Position numbers and translations under genes: made by a program. The notes below the pieces were generated by a model that was not told the origin of the DNA, made no database searches, and worked only from the letters and a program-made list of their open reading frames with translations. This document shows, piece by piece, positions 20,442 to 32,102 of a DNA stretch of 64,000 nucleotides. The stretch covers positions 1 through 64,000 of the forward strand of contig CAMWHE010000003.1 of the NCBI GenBank assembly GCA_947173955.1. The letters are read 5' to 3'. The stretch comes from an uncultured Bacteroidales bacterium. GTDB taxonomy: Bacteria > Bacteroidota > Bacteroidia > Bacteroidales > Muribaculaceae. Position 1 is the first letter of the stretch. Each line of letters starts with the position of its first letter.

Positions 20442-20631
20442 TTTGTATGCGCATGAGCGTGTATGAGCACTACCTATCCGCTTTAATCGGTGTCCTCGGC
20501 CGGACTCCAGAAGGCTGGGAACGATCAGCCCGGCACATGTCGCTACGCTCCATATACCGGGCTACGGTAATTCGGCGTCCTCCGGACGCTTCTTCAGCTT
20601 AAATAACGTGAGTTCCGAGAGGCTGGCCGGG

Positions 20632-22917
20632 TTATTTCCGGGCTTCCATTTTCTGGGCTACTGTAGCGTCGACGCAGGCTACTGTGGCGAGGTTGATGAT
20701 GTCGCGCACGGGGGAGTCGACGTTGATGAAGTGGACAGGCTTGTTGAGGCCGAGCTGGATCGGGCCGATGGCTTCAACGCCTCCCATCTCGAGCAGCATA
20801 CGGTAGGCTGTGGTGGCGGCGCTCAGGTTGGGGAAGACGAGGGTGTTGACATCCTTGCCGTTGAGGCGGGTGAATGGATAGTTTTTGTCGCGGATCTCCT
20901 TGTTGAAGACGTAGTTGAGCTGCATTTCGCCGTCGATTGCGAGGTCGGGGTTCTCCTGTTGCATGCGGTCTACGACGTTATGTACCTTACGGCTCTCGGG
21001 AGTGTTGCTGGAGCCGAAGTTGCTGTAGGATACCATGGCCATGACGGGTTCGCAGGCGAAGTATTCTACGCCGCGGCGTGCGAGCCGGGCCACATCGTAG
21101 AGGGTGGCCTCGTCGGTGCTCTGATTGACCATCGTGTCGGCCAGGAAGTAGGTGCCGCGCTTGGTGTCGACGATATGCATGGTGGCGAAGTGGCTGAAGC
21201 CGGGACGTATGCCGACCACCTCCTGCGCTATCAGCGTGGGCACCTGACTGTCGGAGTATGTGCCGGCCACGAGGGCATCGGCATCCCCCTCGTTGACCAT
21301 CATCATGCCGAAATGGTAGCGGTCAAACATCCGCTCTTTGGCTTCGGCGTAGGTGACGCCCTGACGCGCGCACCGCTCGGCGTATTTGGCCGCATACTGC
21401 TTGCGGCGGTCGGTCTCGCGGTCGTGGCGGGGATTGATGATCTCGATGCCGTCGATCGAGAGGTTGAGGCGCTTGGCGCGCTTGGCTATCATCTCCTCGT
21501 TGCCCAGCAGGACGGGGATGCAGAGCTTATTGCGGCGGGCGGAGACGGCTGCGCGGAGCATATTGTCGGTGTTGCCTTCGGAGAAGACCACGCGCTTGGG
21601 CTCCTGACGGGCCATGTCGACGATCTGACGCATCATCTTGCTGTCATTGCCCATCAGGCGGTGGAGCTTGACGTTGTATTCCTCCCAGTCGGTTATCGGG
21701 CGGCGGGCTACTCCGCTTTCCATGGCACCGCGGGCCACGGCGGGTGCAACGGTGACGAGCAGGCGTGGGTCGAGGGGTTTGGGCAGGATGTATTCGCGGC
21801 CGAATGTCAGGCTGGTCATGCCGTAGGCGGCGTTGACCACGGAGGGTACGGGGAGCTTGGCCAGGTCGGCGATGGCATGGACGGCGGCAAGCTTCATGGC
21901 TTCGTTGATCTGGGTCGCGCCGCAATCGAGAGCGCCGCGGAATATGTAGGGGAAGCCGAGCACATTGTTGATCTGGTTGGGATAGTCAGAGCGACCGGTA
22001 GCGAAGATGAGGTCGGGACGCGACGACATGGCTGCCTCATAGGCTATCTCCGGGTCGGGGTTGGCCAGAGCGAAGACTATGGGCTTGGGAGCCATCGACT
22101 TGACCATTTCGACGGTCACGACATCCTTGACCGACAGGCCGAGGAAGACGTCGGCGTCGACCATCGCCTCGGCCAGGGTGGTGATGGGGCGGTCGGTGGC
22201 AAACTCGCGTTTCTGCTCGTTGAGTCCCTCGCGCGAGGTGGTGATGACCCCCTTGCTGTCGCACATGACGATGTTCTCGCGCTTCAGGCCGAGGGCGATA
22301 TAGAGACGTGTGCATGAGACGGCTGCTGCTCCGGCGCCGTTGACTACGAGACGTACATCCTCAATCTTCTTCCCCTGGAGCTCAAGAGCGTTGAGCAGGC
22401 CGGCAGCGGAGATGATGGCCGTTCCGTGCTGGTCGTCGTGCATGACGGGGATATCGCACTCCTCTTTCAGGCGTCGCTCGATCTCGAAGCATTCCGGCGC
22501 CTTGATGTCCTCGAGGTTGATGCCGCCGAATGTAGGCGAGATGGCCTTGACGATTTCGACAAATTTTGCGGGGTCTTTTTCATTGACTTCTATATCGAAG
22601 CAGTCGAGGCCGGCGAATATCTTGAACAGAAGGGCTTTACCCTCCATGACGGGCTTGCCGGCGAGCGCTCCTATGTCGCCCAGACCGAGTACGGCGGTAC
22701 CGTTGGATATCACGGCCACAAGATTGCCTTTGTCGGTGTATTTATAGACATCGTCGGCCTTTTCCTTGATTTCCAGACAGGGATAGGCCACGCCGGGCGA
22801 GTAGGCCAGGGCGAGATCCTGCTGGGTGGAATAGGGTTTGGTGGGTACGATTTCAATCTTGCCGGGGATCGGATACTGATGGTAGTCGAGAGCCATCTCT
22901 TTGAGCATTTTGGTCAT
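20632..22917 (-). CDS. maeB: NADP-dependent malic enzyme with C-terminal phosphotransacetylase domain
   Basis: ORF 20632..22974, likely start [14 protein letters not shown]; '[26 protein letters not shown]', C-terminal PTA domain. Confidence 0.96.
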   Translation of the reverse strand: MTKMLKEMALDYHQYPIPGKIEIVPTKPYSTQQDLALAYSPGVAYPCLEIKEKADDVYKYTDKGNLVAVISNGTAVLGLGDIGALAGKPVMEGKALLFKIFAGLDCFDIEVNEKDPAKFVEIVKAISPTFGGINLEDIKAPECFEIERRLKEECDIPVMHDDQHGTAIISAAGLLNALELQGKKIEDVRLVVNGAGAAAVSCTRLYIALGLKRENIVMCDSKGVITTSREGLNEQKREFATDRPITTLAEAMVDADVFLGLSVKDVVTVEMVKSMAPKPIVFALANPDPEIAYEAAMSSRPDLIFATGRSDYPNQINNVLGFPYIFRGALDCGATQINEAMKLAAVHAIADLAKLPVPSVVNAAYGMTSLTFGREYILPKPLDPRLLVTVAPAVARGAMESGVARRPITDWEEYNVKLHRLMGNDSKMMRQIVDMARQEPKRVVFSEGNTDNMLRAAVSARRNKLCIPVLLGNEEMIAKRAKRLNLSIDGIEIINPRHDRETDRRKQYAAKYAERCARQGVTYAEAKERMFDRYHFGMMMVNEGDADALVAGTYSDSQVPTLIAQEVVGIRPGFSHFATMHIVDTKRGTYFLADTMVNQSTDEATLYDVARLARRGVEYFACEPVMAMVSYSNFGSSNTPESRKVHNVVDRMQQENPDLAIDGEMQLNYVFNKEIRDKNYPFTRLNGKDVNTLVFPNLSAATTAYRMLLEMGGVEAIGPIQLGLNKPVHFINVDSPVRDIINLATVACVDATVAQKMEARK

Positions 22918-23058
22918 GAGCGGAGCGGAATATTTGGTTATGAATATATTAACTGATAGAGCAGGGCATGGCAAGGGCTTCCCTGCATAGATATAACAAA
23001 ATTACGAAAAAAATGTTAGGGATCTTACTCCCCGATAAAAGAATATCGGTGATTCCGC

Positions 23059-23655
23059 TCAGAGGGCGCCCTGCTCGATGAGGGTGGCGATGCGGTCGAT
23101 GGTGGCGTCTTCGGATGATTTGGCGGGGTCGTAGGAGGCGTTGAGGTTGACGCCGAAGAGGCGGCCGAACCCCTGCCAGAAGCCGGCGCGGAATGAGCCC
23201 AGAAAGGCTTTGAGGATGGCGTAACCCGACTGGTCGGTCTCGCGCTGGATGAGCTTGACGAGCGTGCGCGCCTGATTGCGGGTCAGCTTCTTCAGATCAG
23301 GCTTATACTGGTCGAACAGCTCCCCCTCCATCTCCTTTATGTAGTCTTCGCGCTCCTTCTGGGTGGGGAAGGTCTGAATGTATTCGTAGGTCTCGATGAG
23401 GGTCTCGCTGATCAGCTTGGCCCAGGGGAGGGTGCGGCGCACATCGCGCACCGTGCGCCAGTAGAAGTCTTCCTGCTCCTTGCTGTCAAATTTGAGCCGG
23501 GGGTAAACGGTGACTTCGTGCATGACGACATTGAGCACGGTGTCGCCCGTCAGCGGGTCGACTCCGAAATAGCGTCCGCGATAGGGCGACCGTGCGGCGA
23601 CGGCCGTCGGAATGCCTGTCAGAGCGATGACAAATATGAGCAATCGGCGGAACAT
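23059..23655 (-). CDS. DUF4294-like exported protein
   Basis: 198 aa, signal peptide, 'VMHEVTVYPRLKFDSKEQEDFYWRTVRDVRRTLPWAKLI' typical Bacteroidetes family. Confidence 0.8.
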   Translation of the reverse strand: MFRRLLIFVIALTGIPTAVAARSPYRGRYFGVDPLTGDTVLNVVMHEVTVYPRLKFDSKEQEDFYWRTVRDVRRTLPWAKLISETLIETYEYIQTFPTQKEREDYIKEMEGELFDQYKPDLKKLTRNQARTLVKLIQRETDQSGYAILKAFLGSFRAGFWQGFGRLFGVNLNASYDPAKSSEDATIDRIATLIEQGAL

Positions 23656-23720
23656 ACTTCTCTTTATATCAATATAACGCCCGGCGGGCGCAGAAGTTGG
23701 ATGGCCTCGATGCTTTTGGC

Positions 23721-25103
<1,383 letters not shown>

Positions 25104-25208
25104 GGGGCGCGGGGTCAGCGAGTCTGTTTTTGTCGAAATCGGAGGGACAGACTCTTATTTATTTACCGCAAAGGTAGTAAATGCGCCGGACTTTATCAAC
25201 TCCGCGGA

Positions 25209-27512
25209 CTATCTGGCGGAGATCTCGTCGACAAACATCAGCGCAGGCCAGCCGCCTTGCGGATGCTCGGGCGGAAGCATGGCGACAGGCTCGGCCACAA
25301 GCCTGACGGCGCGGAGAGTGCGTGGCTCAAAGCTGAGAGTGTGGGTCGATATGTGGTGGTCGGCCGCCGGATTGTCGGGCGGATAGGTCTCGGCGGCAAG
25401 CTCTATCCACTCGTCGCTGTCGGCCGGCAGCCCGTAGAGTGTGGCCGAGGCTGCGTCAGCGAGGGCATCGACCGGCTTGACGACAGTGCGGAATGTCACG
25501 GAGCCGAGCTGCGCGGGGCGGCGCAGCGTGATAGTGGCGTCAAGAGGATTTTTCGAGAATCCGAGCCAGCGGCCGGTGCGGAAATATTTTGTGCCGACAA
25601 GTCCGTCGACAAGCTGTGGAGCGCCCTTGAAGGCGTAGACATAGTAGGGCTGAGAGGCTATCTCGCAGTGGCCGAAGGTGAGGGGCGTTATGGCAAGCGT
25701 GTCGGATGTGGCGTGTCCCGGGCGTCCTTCCGGGCTGAAGGCGTTGACCTTGATGATGCAGTCGTCGATGAGGCTTACGGGGCCGGCGTATGGAGCGGAC
25801 TCAGTGGTAGGTTCGGAGCCATCGAGAGTGTAGCGGATAGTGTAGCCGGGGAGCGCCGAGCAGGTCATGACGAGCGCACCCGAAATCGTATCAGGCTCAA
25901 AATCAACGGCTACCTCGACCACATGGCGCGCGTAATTATAGCCCTGACGGTCGTATTCCTTCATCAAGGGCAGAAGTCGCTGACGGAAGTCTTCATAATC
26001 CTTCAGCTCAGGAGCCGTCCATGCCACTTCGGCCAGAGCGGCCATGCGCGGAAGAACGTTATACTGAGCGTGGGATAGGGTCTTGACATATTCCGTCCAA
26101 AGGTTGGCCTGACAGCCGAGCACAAGGGCGGCTTCCCCCTCGGTAAATGACGGGAGGACTGGTTCGAGCGAATAGACATGGCTGACATCGTTGAGACCGC
26201 CCACGGCAAACGGCTCGTCTGGACCGTCTGGACTCTGGAAATAGTCGAAATAGCAGTATTGCGACGGGGTCATGACAACCTGATGGCCGCGTTTCACCCC
26301 TTCAAGTCCGCCGGAGACACTGTGCCACGACATGACTACGGCATCGTCCGGGGCGCTGCTTTCGAGTATCTCGTCCCAACCGATGGCTCGCTTGCCGCAG
26401 CGTCGCGCTACGTCGCAGGCGAACGCCGTCACATAGCCCTGTAGCTGAGCCTCAGCCGATACGCCGTCAGTGGCTTTCAGTCCAAGTTCGCTGATCCGGT
26501 GCTGACATTTCGGACACTCCTCCCAGCGTGTGCGGGGGCATTCGTCGCCGCCGATATGGATGTACGGGCCGGGAAACATGGCGGCCACTTCGGTGATCAC
26601 ATCCTCGAGAAACTGCATCGTCGCGTCGTTGCCCGGACAGAGTACATCGGGACTGATTCCCCAGCGCTGCCACACCTCGTAGGGGCCGCCGGTGCAGCCA
26701 AGCTCGGGATAGGAGGCCAGAGCCGCCTGCATATGGCTCGGCAGGTCGATTTCTGGGATTACGGTGATATGACGGCGCGCCGCGTAGTCAATGATGTCGG
26801 CCACCTCTTCCTGAGAATAATATCCTTCGACAGGGATGCCGTCGTAGCCGGGGCCTGTGCGGCCGATTATCGTGGCAGGGCGGCGTGACCCTATCTCAGT
26901 CAGGCGCGGACGGCTCTTGATTTCGATGCGCCATCCCTGGTCGTCGGTCAGATGCCAGTGGAAGCGGTTTAGGCCGTGCAGAGCCATCATGTCGAGGTAG
27001 ATTTTTACGGAGTCGACGGGGAAAAAGTGGCGCGCCACATCGAGATGCATCCCGCGGTAGCCGAAGCGCGGATAGTAATAGACTCGGCCGGCCGGGATCT
27101 CAATGAAGCCGTCAGCCGCGGGCGTTGCGCCGGCAAGCGCCTTGCGGAGTGTCTGTATGCCGTAGAAAGTGCCGGCCCGCGAGGCTCCGTTGATTGTGAG
27201 TGTGTCGGGCGAGATCTCGATCGTATAGGCTTCAGGATTGGAGTCGTAGAGGTCGGCGCGCAGGCTGATGATGCCCGACGGCCCTGCCGGTTGAGTGGGT
27301 TCGGGCAGACAGGTATCCATCAGCTGAGCCTCCGGGGCAAGGCTGTCGGGAGCGGAGATCGCCGTATTGCCACCGAGCCGGAAGGGGTCGGCACCCGGAG
27401 TCAGCGCGACAGAGCGGGGGAGCGGAACAGTGCGGAAGTCGATATCCGACGCATTGGATCTGACAAAAAGAGCAGCCGAAAGGCTCAGGATGAGGAGAGA
27501 GAGTCGATTCAT
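25209..27512 (-). CDS. beta-N-acetylhexosaminidase (GH20) with C-terminal discoidin-like region
   Basis: ORF 25209..27626, start at MNRLSLLILSLSAAL; 'RGMHLDVARHFFPVDSVKIYLDMMALHGLNRFHWHLTDDQGWRIEI', 'HIGGDECPRTRW'. Confidence 0.95.
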   Translation of the reverse strand: MNRLSLLILSLSAALFVRSNASDIDFRTVPLPRSVALTPGADPFRLGGNTAISAPDSLAPEAQLMDTCLPEPTQPAGPSGIISLRADLYDSNPEAYTIEISPDTLTINGASRAGTFYGIQTLRKALAGATPAADGFIEIPAGRVYYYPRFGYRGMHLDVARHFFPVDSVKIYLDMMALHGLNRFHWHLTDDQGWRIEIKSRPRLTEIGSRRPATIIGRTGPGYDGIPVEGYYSQEEVADIIDYAARRHITVIPEIDLPSHMQAALASYPELGCTGGPYEVWQRWGISPDVLCPGNDATMQFLEDVITEVAAMFPGPYIHIGGDECPRTRWEECPKCQHRISELGLKATDGVSAEAQLQGYVTAFACDVARRCGKRAIGWDEILESSAPDDAVVMSWHSVSGGLEGVKRGHQVVMTPSQYCYFDYFQSPDGPDEPFAVGGLNDVSHVYSLEPVLPSFTEGEAALVLGCQANLWTEYVKTLSHAQYNVLPRMAALAEVAWTAPELKDYEDFRQRLLPLMKEYDRQGYNYARHVVEVAVDFEPDTISGALVMTCSALPGYTIRYTLDGSEPTTESAPYAGPVSLIDDCIIKVNAFSPEGRPGHATSDTLAITPLTFGHCEIASQPYYVYAFKGAPQLVDGLVGTKYFRTGRWLGFSKNPLDATITLRRPAQLGSVTFRTVVKPVDALADAASATLYGLPADSDEWIELAAETYPPDNPAADHHISTHTLSFEPRTLRAVRLVAEPVAMLPPEHPQGGWPALMFVDEISAR

Positions 27513-27594
27513 GAACGGTATGATATAATTATTCCGCAAAAATAGCAATTTCCGCGGAATAATCATGAGATACTTGTATTTGCGCAGTTGTAGG

Positions 27595-27966
27595 TTACTG
27601 TCCGCTTCCGGCGAGCCAGTAGACAACGGCTCCGAAGGCTATGCAGAGGAGTCCGTCGACGATGATGTACGGCGCCAATGTGTGACAGCACAGCGCGAGA
27701 ACTATGCCGGCTGCTATTCCTGCTAAAAGGAACGTCGTGCAAGCCGTGCGGATGACGGTCGTAAGCCGGCCGCCCGATGTGCATGATGCCGTTCCCAGCG
27801 TGATGGCGCAGACAATGCCGCTTGTCAGCCCTGCAAGCAGCGCCGAGCCTTCGGCGGCAATAAGGCTGATACACCAGCCGATGAGTGCCGAGGCGGCAAC
27901 CGCGAGCAGCAACGGGAACGGATGGAGCTTGAAATTACTCTCCTCGATGTCATTATAATTGGCCAT
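27595..27966 (-). CDS. small polytopic membrane protein, unknown function (GYF/SPFH operon)
   Basis: 123 aa, four hydrophobic segments; abuts next gene. Confidence 0.6.
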   Translation of the reverse strand: MANYNDIEESNFKLHPFPLLLAVAASALIGWCISLIAAEGSALLAGLTSGIVCAITLGTASCTSGGRLTTVIRTACTTFLLAGIAAGIVLALCCHTLAPYIIVDGLLCIAFGAVVYWLAGSGQ

Positions 27967-27968
27967 GG

Positions 27969-28325
27969 TCAGATCTGTTTAAGAAGTATTAATTTGTTGA
28001 TTTCCGGTATGTTGCAGGCCATCTGCCAGCCGGTCATGCCGGGACGCCACATGAGCGTATTGTCGTGGAGCGTGCCATTGGCGACAAGGCGTTCTACTTC
28101 GGCGGGGGTCAGCGGCCCTGCCTGCCGATTGTCAATGGCAACATACCACTGTCCGGCAGTATAGGGAGCTGAGTTCACACCGGTCTGACCCGTAGTGCCG
28201 GCGTTGACTCCGGCTACTTGCGTATTGTTCATGACCGTATTCATTGTCGAGATCATCTGCTGGGCCAGGCTAAGACCCATGCCGAATTCGACGAGACGGT
28301 CGATAGAGCTGAAATCTGTACTCAT
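27969..28325 (-). CDS. GYF_2-domain protein
   Basis: 118 aa; 'WYVAIDNRQAGPLTPAEVERLVANGTLHDNTLMWRPGMTGWQMA' GYF_2 signature. Confidence 0.82.
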   Translation of the reverse strand: MSTDFSSIDRLVEFGMGLSLAQQMISTMNTVMNNTQVAGVNAGTTGQTGVNSAPYTAGQWYVAIDNRQAGPLTPAEVERLVANGTLHDNTLMWRPGMTGWQMACNIPEINKLILLKQI

Positions 28326-28343
28326 AGGTTGTCTGATTTAAAT

Positions 28344-29729
28344 TTAGGGCATGGGGGGAGGGGTAGCGCCACCGGGGGTCGGAGGCGTGAAAAGAATAGC
28401 GAGCTCGGCTACCTGACCGGCCGGAGTCCAGGCTGCCATGCCCTGTGCCCACACAAAGGTTGCGGCAGTAAACTGGCCTTGCTGAGCCATCCCGCGCAGC
28501 TGGTCGAGAGTGTACGGGCCGAGTTGCTGACCGTTGACTGCCAGCATATACTGCACGGCCGGAGCGGCTCCGGGCATGGGGGGAGGTGTGGCGCCGGCAT
28601 TGTTCTGTGCTGCCTGCTGCCACTGGTTGGTCATCTGCTGGCCCATCGTGTTGACCATGCCTGCCATCTGGCCGCCTAAGGCTCCACCGACAGCCATACC
28701 GGTCATGAACTGAGCGGGGTTGATGCCGCTCGAACCTGATCCGCCGCCGAAGCCGCTGCTGCCAAGATTCTGAGCCGCTGTCTGCATGACGTCGCTCTGG
28801 CGGTCGAGGGCGTGCGCGCCGATGAATTGAGTCTCTGTCTGCAGGCGCTGTGCACGCTGAGCCTCCTCGCGCTGTATGCGGAGCGTTTCCTCCATATTCT
28901 TTGCGTTGATAGCCTGCGTGTCGTGCAGATTCTTGACATTGACATCGGTCTGGGCATTGATGGTGCGGGTCTGCTGGTTGGCGGTGACCTCGCGCAGCTC
29001 GCGGTAGCCGGTCGAGGTCTTGTCGACATCGATGCGTGAGATATCAAGACGACGCAGCTTGACGGCAAAGTCCTCAAAGTCGGCCTCGATACGCGGTTTG
29101 ACGATGTCGTTGATATCGTCGAGCCGGCGCTCGATCTGGAGCACGGGGATCTGATGCTTCTCGGGCACGTTGGTGATCTCGCTCTTGATGCGTCTTACGA
29201 TAGCGTCCTTGACCTGCTGCTTGAAGTCGTCGAGCGAGAAGTTGATCAGCCGGTGTGCCTTGATGAATTTCTGCGGGTCGTCGATGCTGAAAGTAATGCT
29301 GCCGCCAACAGACACAGGCACACCGAAGTCGAGGAACCGGGGATCGAATACGTCAAAATAGGGTATGCCAAAGTTGATCTTTATGACGCCGGCCAGATTG
29401 ATGAAGTAGATCTCGGCCTGGAACGGCGACTCGCCGCCGAAAGCCAGCCCGACGATTGATGACAGCACGGGGAAGTTGGCAGTCTTGATCGTCTCGTCAT
29501 AGGGGCCGTAGATGAAATCCTGCATCGTGCCGTCTTTCTGCTTGTAGACGAACACGGCTACCTCGCCGTCCTTGACACGCAGCGAGGAGTTGTAGCGTAT
29601 CGCGTTTTCGCGCGATGTAGAGTTGGCTTCCTGTCCCGCGGGGCGCCATTTCCATATGAGATATTCAGGCTCGTCGCAGCGGATCACATTCATCATTCCG
29701 CCGCTTTTGCCTTTTCCAAAAAGTCCCAT
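28344..29729 (-). CDS. SPFH-domain (YdjI / virion-core-like) protein with C-terminal GYF_2 domain
   Basis: 461 aa; 'VIRCDEPEYLIWKWRP...NSTSRENAIRYNSSLRVKDGEVAVFVYKQKDG', C-term 'LAVNGQQLGPYTLDQLRGMAQQGQFTAATFVWAQGMAAW'. Confidence 0.85.
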   Translation of the reverse strand: MGLFGKGKSGGMMNVIRCDEPEYLIWKWRPAGQEANSTSRENAIRYNSSLRVKDGEVAVFVYKQKDGTMQDFIYGPYDETIKTANFPVLSSIVGLAFGGESPFQAEIYFINLAGVIKINFGIPYFDVFDPRFLDFGVPVSVGGSITFSIDDPQKFIKAHRLINFSLDDFKQQVKDAIVRRIKSEITNVPEKHQIPVLQIERRLDDINDIVKPRIEADFEDFAVKLRRLDISRIDVDKTSTGYRELREVTANQQTRTINAQTDVNVKNLHDTQAINAKNMEETLRIQREEAQRAQRLQTETQFIGAHALDRQSDVMQTAAQNLGSSGFGGGSGSSGINPAQFMTGMAVGGALGGQMAGMVNTMGQQMTNQWQQAAQNNAGATPPPMPGAAPAVQYMLAVNGQQLGPYTLDQLRGMAQQGQFTAATFVWAQGMAAWTPAGQVAELAILFTPPTPGGATPPPMP

Positions 29730-29762
29730 TTTCAGTGTTCTTATTTTTAGTTGTTGATTTAT

Positions 29763-30446
29763 TTAGATGTTTGATAGAAAGATGTAAGTGCCGACTGCGC
29801 AGACGATGAATGTGACAACCAGTACAATAAGACCGATCCACATCGTCTTTTCATTCTTCTGATATTTCGTTACGGCCGACTGGCAGAGTTCGCAGACCAA
29901 TCTGAGGGCTTGCGGGTCATCCATAAGCGATATCCTGGCCTTCTTCTCAACCTGAGCGGCTTTGGATGCCCAGATCCTGTTCCACCGCTGTGTATTGATG
30001 CCATGGCGGGTCGTGCTGTCAATGAAGCTGACAGGTGCTACCTGATCGTCGATAAACAGGGCGTATTCCATCAGATCCTTACGTGAGGCCGGTATCGGAT
30101 AGTTGCGTATCGCGTCGGACTTCGCTTTCTCAATACCTGTGAAGGGGAGATGTCTGAGCTTGATTTTGTTGAGAATAGCTATAAGGCATCTGACGATGAA
30201 TATCATAAGCATCAGAGGGAAGATGAATATCCAGAGCAGGATTTTGCCCAGGCCGATTCCTCCGTAGTCCGAACTGCCGGCATTCTGCGCCATCGCCAGA
30301 TCGTATCCCTCGATCTTGGAAGTGAATTCGGAGAGGGATCTGGAGGTGGATATGTCGGTGAATTCATGGCCGCAATCCGGGCAGACAGCCGTAAAGGAGT
30401 GCCGTAGCGCGCCACAAGCCGGACATTTTGATACTTCTTTCATCAT
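29763..30446 (-). CDS. zinc-ribbon membrane protein, unknown function
   Basis: 227 aa; N-term CPACG...CPDCG, central and C-terminal TM segments. Confidence 0.75.
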   Translation of the reverse strand: MMKEVSKCPACGALRHSFTAVCPDCGHEFTDISTSRSLSEFTSKIEGYDLAMAQNAGSSDYGGIGLGKILLWIFIFPLMLMIFIVRCLIAILNKIKLRHLPFTGIEKAKSDAIRNYPIPASRKDLMEYALFIDDQVAPVSFIDSTTRHGINTQRWNRIWASKAAQVEKKARISLMDDPQALRLVCELCQSAVTKYQKNEKTMWIGLIVLVVTFIVCAVGTYIFLSNI

Positions 30447-30455
30447 CAGGTTTCG

Positions 30456-31607
30456 TTATGCTTTAATCTTGTATTTTTTTGCTAATTCGTTGATTTCTTC
30501 AAGCAGCTTGGGGTCATCTTTCATGATGATGCGGGCCTTGACCAGTATCTGTTCGGCCTTGGTCTTGTAAGCCGACCGGAGAGGATTCGAGCTTGAGGTG
30601 AAAATACTCCCGCCGCTCTGGGAGGCGCATCCTATGAAGAGATCGAGGATTCCTTTCTTATCCGAGGGGATAGGGAAGTTTTTGATAATCATCTTCTTTT
30701 TGTCGATCTTCTCCGGGGAGGTGTTGCCTTCACCCATTAGCGAATGGATTTTTCCCACTAAGCCGGATGCCTTCTCATTGTCAATCGCGGTCAATCGAGC
30801 GGTCAGACGTTCCATCGGAGACGTACCGTTATCGGCGTTGTAGTCATAGCCGCACTCAGGGCAGCATGTCGCGATAGCTTTGATGGGAGCGCCACAAGCG
30901 GGGCATTTTTTTACTTCGTTGCCATCCCGGGGTGCTGTATGGGCAGGCTGAGGGGCAGGTGCTGGTGTGGGAGCGGCGGCAGCTTTTTGCTTGGCTAAAA
31001 GAGCCTGACGCTGTTCGTATAGACGGGCTTCGAGCACCATGACGAATTCGTCCATGGCCACACCCTCTTCCTGGGCATTGCGTATCAGCACCTGTCGCTC
31101 GAGGTCGCTGATTTCGCCATCGGCTACAGCGGCCGTGATCAGGCTGTCAAGACGCGCTGAGAAATGTCCGCTCTTTTCAGCCGGAGCCTGGGGCTGGCTG
31201 TTGGCCCAGGGGACGGGTGGAGTCGGAGGAAGGGGAGCTTTTTCCTGGAGAAGAGCTGCGACTTCAGCCACGGCTGATGCGGGCTGCCAGTCAGACATAC
31301 CTTTTATGAACACATAGGTCGATTCTGTCAGTGAGCCTTCGGCGATCATCTTGCGGAGCGTGGCGCGTTCGTAGGGTCCGTAGGTCTGCCCGTTGACGGC
31401 TACCATGACGCTCAGTGCGTCCGGTGGAGTCGGCACGGATGGGGGAGCTGGAGTGTCGAGTACAGATTTATTTTCACCCAATGACTGTAAGCCATCGGTA
31501 ATGGCGTCGCCGGCCTTTTCGCCGATTTTGTCGCCAAACTTGTCTCCCAGAAAGTCTCCCGCAAAGGAGCCTACGGCCGATGATAGTGTCTTTTTAAAGA
31601 ATCCCAT
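30456..31607 (-). CDS. GYF_2 + TerB-like + zinc-ribbon multidomain protein
   Basis: ORF 30456..31643, start MGFFKKTLSSAVG; 'VAVNGQTYGPYERATLRKMI', 'ITAAVADGEISDLERQVLIRNAQEEGVAMDEFVMVLEARL', CPACG...CPECG. Confidence 0.8.
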   Translation of the reverse strand: MGFFKKTLSSAVGSFAGDFLGDKFGDKIGEKAGDAITDGLQSLGENKSVLDTPAPPSVPTPPDALSVMVAVNGQTYGPYERATLRKMIAEGSLTESTYVFIKGMSDWQPASAVAEVAALLQEKAPLPPTPPVPWANSQPQAPAEKSGHFSARLDSLITAAVADGEISDLERQVLIRNAQEEGVAMDEFVMVLEARLYEQRQALLAKQKAAAAPTPAPAPQPAHTAPRDGNEVKKCPACGAPIKAIATCCPECGYDYNADNGTSPMERLTARLTAIDNEKASGLVGKIHSLMGEGNTSPEKIDKKKMIIKNFPIPSDKKGILDLFIGCASQSGGSIFTSSSNPLRSAYKTKAEQILVKARIIMKDDPKLLEEINELAKKYKIKA

Positions 31608-31705
31608 GTTATTTTGCTTTTCAAATTTATAAAAAAAGCACAAATAAGATACTATTCGTGCTTTCTTTTTATTTATATATTAATATAATGAGTTTCTTGA
31701 GAAGA

Positions 31706-32050
31706 TTACTTGAGGGCGTTGAGCAGTTTCTGAGTGATCTTGGCGTAGCGGGCAGCCTGTGCTGTGGTCATTTCGCCTTCTGCCTTTTCGAGTTTCTTCT
31801 GGAGCTTTTCGGCCTCGGCTGCGAGTTTGGCATACTCGGCGAGCGCGGTCATGTCGCCGGCCATAGCCTTCTTGTAGGTGGCAACGTATTTGTCTACATA
31901 TTTCTCATAGGAGTCGAGCACTTTGTCCCAGTCGTTTGAGGCTGCGGCCACGGATTCGATGGCGGACTGAGTCTCGGTTGCGGTAGCGTTGGCAAGGGGA
32001 GCTGCGAAAATAGCGGCAGCGAATGCGCAAAGAATAAATGTCTTTTTCAT
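31706..32050 (-). CDS. small exported helical protein, unknown function
   Basis: 114 aa; signal peptide 'MKKTFILCAFAAAIFAAPLANA', then Lys/Glu/Ala-rich helix. Confidence 0.65.
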   Translation of the reverse strand: MKKTFILCAFAAAIFAAPLANATATETQSAIESVAAASNDWDKVLDSYEKYVDKYVATYKKAMAGDMTALAEYAKLAAEAEKLQKKLEKAEGEMTTAQAARYAKITQKLLNALK

Positions 32051-32102
32051 GATGGTTTAATTTGAAAGAAAAACTGAATTATTTCTGCGCAAAGGAAAGC
32101 AG

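Noticed and set aside
20608-22317. 569-aa ORF on + strand antisense to maeB
   Set aside because: Mirror ORF from GC-rich codon bias; lies fully inside the well-conserved maeB coding region, with no recognisable domain.
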